A DNA stretch of 64,000 nucleotides from Saccharum officinarum (Eukaryota > Streptophyta > Magnoliopsida > Poales > Poaceae). Made by a program: the position numbers and the translations under genes. Location of the stretch: assembly GCA_020631735.1 (NCBI GenBank), contig CM036179.1, positions 22,621,063 to 22,685,062 of the forward strand, in the 5' to 3' direction. Below are positions 56,391 to 64,000 of this stretch, one piece after another. A model generated the notes under the pieces. That model did no database searches, was not told the DNA's origin, and saw only the letters and a program-made list of their open reading frames with translations. The stretch's first letter is position 1. Each line of letters opens with the position of its first letter.

Positions 56391-56794
56391 ACTTGTACTC
56401 TTGGTAGTTGATATTTCTGAATAATCATGTTGTCATGAGATTTTATATATGACATCAGACATTTGTTCTGAAATTCCACCATAGCCTTGTTGATGATATC
56501 CTTATCTTCATTAGACAAGTCTTCATAAGCTACCATGAGAATGTCTTTGTTGTTGTAAACTCCCATGACGATTGTGGTCCCACTAGACGTGCCAAAAAGC
56601 GTGTGATGCAAAAATGTGGCAATGCGAGCAACGCGCAGTAAGCCGAAAGACCTAAGTGGAATGAACTCTAAAGATTTGCTTGGCTTCAACACCGGGCTAG
56701 TTGGATCTGAGAGAGAACCTGAAGATGTGCCAGTCAATTTAACCTTCAATTGACAAGGGAAAGAAATTTTATCAGTAACACAAGGTGGAACATT
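56391..56794 (-). pseudogene. Unclassified ORF fragment interrupted by a solo LTR
   Basis: Minus-strand open stretch of about 130 codons from the solo-LTR edge (56794) down to the D LTR junction. It includes segments such as VAYEDLSNEDKD and NKCLMSYIKSHDN followed by IIQKYQLPRVQV. The composition (charged helical stretch, then a basic tail) is reminiscent of gag-type regions of Tat-lineage elements, but I do not recognise it with confidence. On the far side of the solo LTR (58558 onward) the sequence continues with short open stretches and stops. It could be a retroelement gag remnant or part of the Ulp1-bearing transposon next to it. Confidence 0.35.
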
Positions 56795-57351
56795 GAAAGT
56801 CCTATGTTTGGTGTTGGTAATTAGTGACAATGCCTAAGTACTAATCCTATGCCTAAGTTGTATGTAGCATATGAGGATTAGTACATTCTAAGGTTGGTGG
56901 CAAGATGGACATGGTGATCATGATGGCCACACTTGGATTTGGACGCAACCCTACGTAATCAAGGCAAAGATATATGCTTAAGGGTTGTGTTTTAGTAACC
57001 AAGACACCTAGTGGGTGTGGTTACATTATAGGATAGATAGCCGTACTATAAAGAGGGGAATGACGCGGCTATTGAACTCCTAAGTGCCTCTAGATGTGCA
57101 TTTCATAATCATATGCATTTGGATAGAACTAATAACGCCTCGAAAAATGATTGTGAAAATGCTAACACACTCATACATGACGAAGATCACTTGGTGGTGT
57201 TAGCACGTTTGCGAAGGCGGTGGAGTTTGAGCAGTAGAGAGGGTTTGGGGTCTCGGTGGGATTCAGGCATTTTCGAGGAATTAAAACGACTATTTTCCAC
57301 TATGCCAGAAGTCCGGAAAAGAAATGAAGGCGAACGGAGGCCACAGAGGTG

Positions 57352-57604
57352 ACCGGACGCTGAACCGGACGCGGTCGTTGCATGACCGGACGCGTCCGGT
57401 CAGTGTTCAGTGTCTACATGTTTTTCAGTTTGATGATCGGACGCGCAGCGCGTCCGGTCACTGACGATCGGACACGTCCGGTCGTTCAGGGAGCTTACTG
57501 GACTCTAACCGGACGCTGGCACTGTCGCGTCCGGACAGTACTTCATGAGTTAGCCGTTGGGCGACCGACGCGTCCGGTCAGTTGGACCAACGCGTCCGGT
57601 CAGC
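57352..57604. repeat. Cluster of GACCGGACGC / GCGTCCGGTC motifs
   Basis: About eleven exact or near copies of ACCGGACGC or its complement in 250 bases, several joined as perfect palindromes (GACCGGACGCGTCCGGTC at about 57390). The cluster lies upstream of the TATA box of the solo LTR, in the U3 region. Confidence 0.75.
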
Positions 57605-57654
57605 ACGATTTCGACTGTTTAAGTTTCTAACGGCTCTATTCGAAGGGGTACGTC

Positions 57655-57662
57655 TATATATA
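57655..57662 (+). promoter_or_regulatory. TATA box of the solo LTR
   Basis: TATATATA about 50 bases after the motif cluster; pyrimidine-rich leader (ctctctctct) follows. Confidence 0.5.
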
Positions 57663-58557
57663 CTTGTTGGCCGGCTCAAGGCTCTCTCTCTTGAACATTT
57701 GACATACTTGTGAGCACTTTGAGCTAAGCAACTCCTCTCCTACTCATCTCTCTTGCTTCTTTGCATATTCGAAGTGAGATTGAGTGATCCAAGTGCATTT
57801 GCATTGTGAGATTGCATCTAGTCGGCACTTGGTGGTTGATTTGCTACGGGATTCTTGTTTCTCTTGGTGGTTGCCACCACCTAGACGGCTTGGAGCAGCT
57901 TTGAGGCGTTGGCAAGAGTTGGTGATTGTTCTTGGCCACCTCCGGTGATTGTGAGGGGTTTGTGCCTACCTCAGCGAAGCGCAAAGGCAACGTTAGTAAA
58001 TTGCTCGTGTCATTGCAACCTTTTTCCATTTGGTAGGTTCTTATGGCGCCTTTTGAGAGGCTCGGTGTGAGACCGATTAGCCACCGAACCACGTGGTGAA
58101 GAGGGACACAACGGGGACTAGCGTGCCGGCAAGCACGTGAACCTCGGGATAAATCTTCGTGTCATCACTTTCATATTGTGATTGATTGATCCCGGTGTTC
58201 GGTTATCTTGGTATTCATTGTTGATCATATTGGTTGGCTCATTACTTCGCCCCTCGGTGAAACTCTCCTAACTCAACTCCGCATTACTTTCTTAGTTATC
58301 TTTGCTAGCTAGATAGCTTTGCTAGAGTAGCTCTTTTGTGTAGCTTGCTAGTTGTAGTTGTAGTTATCTTCTCGGTTTGACTTGTGTGGTTGAGTGCAAC
58401 TACTAGAATTGTGTTTTGGATAGGTGGCTTGCAAACACCCCGTAGGCTAAGCAAAACTCGCATCTCGCTATTTGTTATATTGATAAACTTATTTAGCTTG
58501 TCTTTGTAGAATTTTTTAAAAGGCTATTCACCCCCCTCTAGCCATCAAGACCTTTCA

Positions 58558-58799
58558 AACATGTCGATGTTGCTCCTAATAGCTCTAAATATGCGGCTTT
58601 GAAAGCCAGTGAATAAGGCCATCGACTAAATAGTCGATATCCGAGGACTATTACGAAAGAAAGCTCTTTGAAATAGAAGAAATCATCTAATCATTGGTAC
58701 AAATCATGGCAAACAGTTTCTTGGACCATGGCGTATTTATAATAGCAGTATGATTAAGGTTACAACTAGTATAATACGCCCAAATAAATTGTGTATATT
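58558..58799 (-). other. Unassigned sequence between solo LTR and Ulp1 remnant
   Basis: Continuation of the sequence split by the solo LTR. Short minus-strand open stretches only; no recognised motif. Confidence 0.4.
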
Positions 58800-59774
58800 T
58801 TTTTACGTAATTCGAGGATCTCTTCACTTGTTCTCCTTGAGTACTCCATGAGGAACATGCAGACGTAGTATCAACATAAGTTGTTCCTCGATCCCTGCTG
58901 CATACACCACTTTACGAGAAAAAGATTCATCATCAACCAATGAAGCATGGTAATAATGAATTAAACTAAATAAAGATGTGATGACTTAGCTACTACTTAC
59001 TGGGTATTGGACTACATTCAAAGGCACTTTCCATTGACCATAAGGGCATTTCTCGGCGAACCTTTTCCAAGCACTGCTCAACAAAATAAATAAATGGAGT
59101 TATATCAATAAAATAGCATAAGAGAGTATACAGTGTGCGAGACCAAAATTACCACTAGAGAATATCTATCATTTCTTGGTAATATTCTCGAGGTTTTGTG
59201 GCTGAGTCATAGATCTTTACATTACTCCTAGGCATATTGATGACCAATAGTATCTAGTGATAGCTACATGTTTATACGCAAGCATAACTCATTAACTAAG
59301 GTCAACATGGAGTAAGAAAATAAAATGGGCACAAAACATTAACATTCACTTGAAGTTGTAAGGGAAGAGTATCAGTGTCTTGTCATGTTGGTTATCTAAG
59401 AACCTAAACAGATTATTCTACACTTGAGGTTGCCATCTATCATATCGAGTAAGCGTGTCCTTGAATGTGTGGTTCAGATCCAAGAAACCAACATCAGTTA
59501 ACCCTTTTCTCTTTAGTTTTAGCATCTCATATCTTCATTTATATAGTACAAAATAATATATATATAGTATGAGGATAACTATATATAGACAATGAACTAA
59601 CATGCAAGTTACTTCAACTGTAGAAAGAATCACTAACAGACACCAGCAGCTGAGGAGAGATTTGTCGAGAGCGTCCCCGTTTAATAGTTGGTGTAATTCA
59701 TTGAACTCAATATGTAAAATGTCATAGCCATTGAAGTAATGCTCTAGTCTAATTCTGACAATAAGCCAAGCCTC
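58800..59774 (-). pseudogene. Ulp1-like (C48) cysteine protease gene of a DNA transposon, decayed
   Basis: Minus-strand exons in the usual order for Ulp1-like proteins carried by plant transposons. (a) 59774-59640 ends with NELHQLLNGDALDKSLLSCW. (b) About 59530-59350 has a KRKGLTDVGFLD segment and DKTLILFPYNF. (c) About 59260-59155 has the catalytic His context H-stop-ILLVIN (TGG changed to TAG) and KIYDSATKPREYYQEMIDIL. (d) About 59074-59001 has AWKRFAEKCPYGQWKVPLN, followed by a good GTAAGT donor. (e) 58897 to about 58805, after a CAG acceptor, has NLC-stop-YYVCMF, where the Cys of the nucleophile motif is present and the next codon (expected GGA) is TGA. Ulp1-type proteases remove SUMO-like modifiers. 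Such genes are known in KI-MULE and CACTA transposons. At least two stops at catalytic motifs make this copy inactive. Confidence 0.6.
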
Positions 59775-59847
59775 TTCGTTGTCACATGCTCTCAAGTCGC
59801 AAGTCGCGGCATTTTTTGTACAAAAATCGCGCGCTTCACTGCCGGCG

Positions 59848-59900
59848 GGATTCGAACCTGTGACCTCCCCCTCGCACGTACCCTCCTCTACCACTGCACC
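59848..59900 (-). repeat. tRNA-like sequence with A and B boxes (SINE-like)
   Basis: On the minus strand GGTGCAGTGGTAGAGG (59900-59885, A-box-like) is followed about 42 bases later by GGTTCGAATCC (59858-59848), a perfect B box. The spacing is that of a tRNA gene. The T-stem does not pair and no acceptor stem forms, so this is not a functional tRNA. It may be the head of a SINE or a tRNA relic in a transposon. Confidence 0.45.
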
Positions 59901-59989
59901 TCACACTCACTTATGTCCATATTGCATTTTGGTTCCCCACATATTATACTAAACCGAGTATAAATTGATTGTTTGAGGCCCTAAACTAG

Positions 59990-60350
59990 TTCAAATGAAA
60001 AAGTTGTCAACTATAAAGTTTTATAACTTTTCGAGATCTACAACTTTCATGTTGGTAGTTTCTCCATCCGAAATTGTTTACAAAATTTAAATTTTAAATT
60101 TGAGAAATTCAAACATAGTTTTTCATGACAAGATTCAAATCAAAAAGTTGTCAACTACAAAGTTCCATAATTTTTCAAGATCTACAACTTTTGTTTTTGC
60201 TGTTTGTCCATCCAACGTCATTTAAAAAATCCAAATTTTATTTTTTTGAAAATTCAAATGTAGTTTTTGTTGATAAGATGATTTCAAATAAAAAAGTTGT
60301 CAACTACAAAGTTTCATAACTTTTCGAGATCTTCAACTTTTATTTTGGCT
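59990..60350 (+). repeat. AT-rich subrepeats with internal inverted repeats
   Basis: Three diverged copies (starting near 59996, 60138 and 60292) of a unit beginning aaaaagttgtcaactayaaag and including 'gagatctacaactttt'. Within each unit AAAGTTGT and ACAACTTT can pair. Such repeats are common inside large grass DNA transposons. Confidence 0.65.
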
Positions 60351-60680
60351 GTTTCTATTGCTTATAGGAGAAGAGTTTGTGTGCGTATGTTCATAGGAGT
60401 GAGTGTACATGTGAGTGTCTACGTTGTACTATGTAATTTAAGAAAACTATAGAATAGTTATTTTATGGCAGTTATTAGCTCACAGCGCGTTGAATACCAG
60501 TGGAGCGCTGCTATCTCTAGCAAGCTAATTACACATCCTGCAGCCTTAATAAAACAACGGATGAAACAGTAAACAAGTCCTTTCTACTTCCGACCAAAAC
60601 AGATGCAACCTTAGTGGGAGGCACTTAGCGTCAAAACCATTGCTGGAAATCCATTTTCAGGGAAAGTTCCATTAAGAAAA
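60351..60680. other. No feature recognised
   Basis: AT-rich sequence without a supported ORF or clear repeat, between the subrepeats and the CACTA-like terminus. Confidence 0.4.
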
Positions 60681-60930
60681 CACTACTACACAAAATGTTT
60701 TGTGATACGTTTCAAAATAGGCCTCCGAGGCAATTGGGCCAGTTGCCCACCTCGGTTATTCGTCGCAGGGCAGTCAGCTCAGCAACCACCTCGGTTAATG
60801 CTTTATCGAGGCGGGCAACATAACCCAACTGTCTTGGTTAATGAGTATTAACCGAGACGGGCATTCTAGTGCCTCAGTAATTTACCGAGGCGGGCATTCT
60901 AACCCAACCGCCTCGATAAATCAGGCCCAA
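60681..60930 (+). mobile_element. CACTA-like terminus with subterminal repeats
   Basis: Begins CACTACTACA (60681-60690), the start expected of a CACTA-family DNA transposon. It is followed by at least six direct or inverted copies of a CCTCGGTTAAT/ATTAACCGAGG motif (around 60749, 60789, 60805, 60832, 60847, 60872, 60911), each often with 'cgggc'. CACTA elements bind their transposase at such subterminal repeats. The element would extend to the right; the opposite TAGTG end was not found in the window. Confidence 0.5.
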
Positions 60931-61400
60931 CCCGCTAGCCCACACCAACCCACTATTGTCTCCATATATAACTAACTTAGGGTTTCCTAATCCTCAGTCT
61001 GACCGGCTCCCACTCCTCCCCCATCTCCCTCTGCGATAGCGGTGGCATCGGTCTCCTCCCAAGGCCTGACCGCACCCCTCCTTCTCCCTCTCCCGAGCCC
61101 CTCCATCCCGACAGCGCTCCTCTCAGATTCAGCACCCCTTCTCCATCCCAAGCCTGCGCCTCTCCCTCTCTTCTACCCTACCACGATGATGCCCATTCTT
61201 CCCTACCACAATGGTGCACAGCGTGGGCTGGCAGCGCGGTGCGGCACCACCTCCCGACGGGCGCGGCACCACCTCCTCTTGGTGGGCGCAACAACACCAC
61301 CTCCTGGCGGGCACAGCGTGTGGCAAAACTACCTAATCTAATGCCCTCCCAAGAGTACTTGTCTTCCATTAGACACTAAGTACCCAAGAGAGAGTACTAA
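60931..61400 (+). other. Promoter-like and Pro/Leu-rich low-complexity stretch
   Basis: A TATA-like atatataact at about 60963 and an 'agggtttcctaatcctc' leader precede an ATG at 61042. The resulting ~99-codon ORF is Pro/Leu-rich with no recognisable domain. It may be a gene fragment carried inside the CACTA-like element, or chance. Confidence 0.25.
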
Positions 61401-64000
61401 ACTATGCGATTCTGTCGAGCACACCACAAGGGAGAACTTGAAAATCCATATTTTTACATCAGGATCATAAATGAGAGGATAAAGCTTACAACATTCTTAA
61501 CCATTTCTTACATCACATTATTACAACATCAGAGTATTATACCAATTGATTATAATTGTGGAATATATCAATGTTATCAGAGTTTTAATGGAAATAAAAA
61601 TTATTTAATGACAGGTTAAACATTAACGTGATGATCTTTTATATACATGAAATGATAACCGGTTTATAAGTTTTTTCTTTATAAAACATTTTTGTAGAAA
61701 CTTTAAATAAACTCTAAGTCCATAACCTAAAGAAAATCCTCGATGAGCCCACCAGGAGGTTTCCTCACACAAGTGTCAGCTCCACATGTTCCTATCACCT
61801 GCAACAGGATAGAACAATCCCTGAGTACTCAATTGTACTCTACAAGACTTACTCGCTAGGAGAAAAGAAAAGACTCCAAGGGTATGCAAGGTTGTCTGGC
61901 ATGTGGGTTATTGCGACTGTAGGAAGCATTACTAAAAGTGCATCCTTATATTCCATTTATTAGCAGTCATCCTTAGTTCATTAACCAACATGTAAGAACT
62001 TATGCTACTTTCCAACAAGGGTTGAGCAAGCAGAACCATTTTATCATCTTCCATGTTCTAGTTCTTACTATGGTGCTAGACCATAGCCAAGTTGTATCGT
62101 CACATAGAAATGGTGATTCACAAATCAATGTATCCCAGCTGAATACCCCGAAACACATGCCTCATCTGTACCCCAGGCACAAATAAGACCAACCCGTTTC
62201 ACTCCTGTCAAGGGGTCCAGGTCCCCATCCAAACTGGGACTGCAAGCCCCCAACACCTAAGGTCCAGCCTCAGTGCGGTGCTTAGACCTCCTACCCAATA
62301 ATCCACCCTTAACAATCAGTCCAAAAAGAGCCAAAAACCCATGACAAGAGAGTAACAAAGCTTTCCGCTCCCATAAGCAAGTATGTGCTCAGGATAATAT
62401 GTCTATGACTTGACTACCATCCACAGAAACAGACGGCCCTCAATTGACATAGGCAGAACAAATGCAACCAGAGCCCCTCTCTGTTACCCAACCAAGACCA
62501 AGTCCATCCAAGCCTAGTCCCATCTGATCTGCAATTATTATTCATAAAGATTCCATGTGATAGTAATGTGATAATAATAGGCACAATAATATATTTTCTC
62601 TCTCGTAGCATAGCAAGCTACCTAATCCTATCATATTGGTAAGACTCATAGGATAAGAAACTTAATGCACAAGCATAAAATAAAGTGCAGAATAATAGGG
62701 AAGATACACCGGGGCTTCCCTAGGTAAGGTATAACCAAAAGTTAGCATTCCATCATGACGACACGATCAGTAAGGCACCATCTTTTCCGCTACTCCGGTT
62801 GACTCCACGATCCATCGTTGTTCCTATTATGATATACGTGGATGCAACATAGAGACGTAAATAAGCAATGGCAATCGCAACTTATTAAAATATGATTATG
62901 CCTCTCAAACTAACGAGCTAGCTCTAATGACTAACGTGCTAGACCACGTACCCATGTTGTCGGATAAGATATTATTTTAGTTATACAAACCCAAAGTGTT
63001 ACTTTATTCCTTTTATTGATTTAGTATATATTTCTAAACTAGGGTTCATTAACGATCTGAGCAAACTTATTATTCTAGGCTAAAAATTACAGGAAGCAGC
63101 TAATGACATTAGAAATTTGCTATAAAATTTTCAGAGTCAACACTTTTACCATTTTCTTACAAAAATTCCCACAAGTTTATACTTAGCAATATTAAGCATT
63201 TTACAATAATTAGCAAACTCCTAAAAATACTATGCAACTATGTGGGTAAAATACACTACTAGATAGATCCTAATTTTAGGAATCTAACAAAGTTGGTTTC
63301 ACTATTTTTGGATAGCCACACAAATTTATATTGAATTTGCATGTTTATTCTAGAAATAAATTAGAAAATGTTTTCAGTAAAAAAAGGGCAGTCGGCATCC
63401 ATTCGGCCCAACGTTCCCAGTGGCCCGCGCGGGGGCGGCCACGCGTGCAGCAGGCCAGGCCAGTATGTGGCCCGTGGCGAGGAGCCCATGCGCGTGCCTG
63501 CGCTTTTGCAAAAAAGGGCTTGCACTTTTAGTAAATCAAGTGACTCAGTGTAGCACTATTTCAATGGACTCAAACTTTGCACCAAACATTGTGAAGTGCT
63601 AATTAACAACAAGGTGGTCCATGACGACCCTACGCATGCCGGCGCGGCTCAGGCCAGCACTATGCCTCTACTCTGGCCAACTAAGAGAGGGACCGGCCAA
63701 ACTAACAGGCCGACGAGCATCGAGGAGCACAAATGGAACCCTAAGCAGTGAGAGAAGCTGAACGGTGTCTCCCACCAAGTCATCCACGATGGCTGACCAC
63801 CCGCCATGGTGTTGTGTCCATTCCGGCGAGCCTACGGGCTAGTGAGACAATAGAGACTACGGGGGAGCAGGAGTGGTTCACCTGAGCATGGCCGTGGAGA
63901 GTGCACCTGAGCAGCTCCGGTCGGTGGACAACGCGAGCGCGTGCGCCCAGGTGATGAGACGTGAAGGCTTGGTATGACACACTTGAATGGAGCGGCCATA
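61401..64000 (-). mobile_element. LTR-like region, minus strand, Tekay/RIRE3 type
   Basis: Read on the minus strand it has a GC-rich section (63980-63380), an AT-rich section (63360-62650), then (about 61870-61790) a block ending gagtactcagggattgttc...cctgttgcaggtga. This parallels the tail of the D LTR (55960-56020). No termini, primer site or coding sequence were found, so the edges are arbitrary and the right end probably lies outside the window. Confidence 0.45.

Larger units (their letters stand above)
56795..58557 (+). mobile_element. Solo LTR with AACAT target duplication
   Basis: 1,763 bp with inverted termini TGAAAG...CTTTCA, flanked by AACAT at 56790-56794 and 58558-58562, and without any internal region. 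A TATA box is at 57655-57662 (tctatatatact), followed by a leader. A cluster of GACCGGACGCGTCCGGTC-type palindromes lies at 57352-57604. The end section (ggctattcacccccctctagccatcaag) is familiar from abundant grass LTRs; I think of the copia SIRE/Maximus group but cannot confirm it. It splits an older minus-strand sequence. Confidence 0.85.

Noticed and set aside
56795..56830. N-terminus of the minus-strand ORF ending at 56351
   Set aside because: These codons belong to the solo LTR; the older sequence begins at 56794.
59848..59910. Functional tRNA gene
   Set aside because: The B box is perfect, but the T-stem and acceptor stem do not pair.
61042..61341. 99-codon ORF that might be a host gene
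   Set aside because: Pro/Leu-rich low complexity, no domain, inside a probable transposon; kept only as a weak note.

Overview
This window is repeat-rich nuclear DNA from a grass, most likely of the sorghum / sugarcane / Miscanthus group (Andropogoneae), and it reads as centromeric or pericentromeric sequence. The reasons are large Ty3/gypsy LTR retrotransposons nested in one another, grass-type LTRs with GC-rich promoters, and a long array of a ~137-bp satellite. That length matches the centromeric satellite of Sorghum/Saccharum (CEN38/SCEN type) and not the ~156-bp CentC of maize or CentO of rice. Species and satellite identity are inferred; no database was searched. I see no convincing host gene. 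Two runs of exactly 100 N (22368-22467 and 37254-37353) are scaffold gaps, so three separate contigs are joined here.

Contig 1 (1-22367). A worn LTR end (G, 1-428) abuts a minus-strand element F (about 560-4359 plus 12650-13755). The gag-like gene of F is split by element E (4360-12649), a complete plus-strand non-autonomous element with two ~1.49-kb LTRs, a tRNA-Asp-type primer site, one gag-like ORF broken by three in-frame stops, no pol, and a GAGTT target duplication. The 5' LTR of F is cut at 13756 by element A, a Tekay-like Ty3/gypsy element. A has a 2.8-kb LTR, a Met-tRNA-type primer site, an extra ORF ('orf0') ahead of gag, and a long gag-pol ORF whose integrase part is frameshifted and runs into the gap.

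Contig 2 (22468-37253). About 100 tandem monomers of ~137 bp are organised mainly as a four-monomer higher-order repeat (~547 bp). Part of the array shows a second-level ~1.62-kb period. A 1,017-bp solo LTR (26636-27652, TGAT...ATCA, CAAGA duplication) sits in the array and resembles centromeric-retrotransposon LTRs.

Contig 3 (37354-64000). Elements B (minus) and C (plus) belong to one family and lie head to head, forming an inverted repeat with arms of about 2.6 kb. Their LTRs are related to that of A. Instead of orf0 plus gag-pol, C carries two tandem ORFs with nucleocapsid/protease-like segments; both show an altered protease motif (D-P-S-A), and RT and integrase are absent. C is inserted in the RNase H coding region of element D (49530 to about 56390), a chromodomain-bearing chromovirus with a ~5-kb 3' LTR. 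Next come an unclassified minus-strand ORF fragment split by a 1,763-bp solo LTR (56795-58557, AACAT duplication), a decayed transposon-borne Ulp1-like (C48) protease gene (58800-59774, minus), a tRNA-like sequence, AT-rich subrepeats, a CACTA-like terminus (60681) and a minus-strand LTR-like region to the window end.

The elements form a nested history rather than a pathway: E into F, A into F, B into C, C into D, and solo LTRs into the satellite and into the 56-58 kb fragment. A is the only copy close to autonomous. B, C, E and F could have moved only with enzymes supplied by others.
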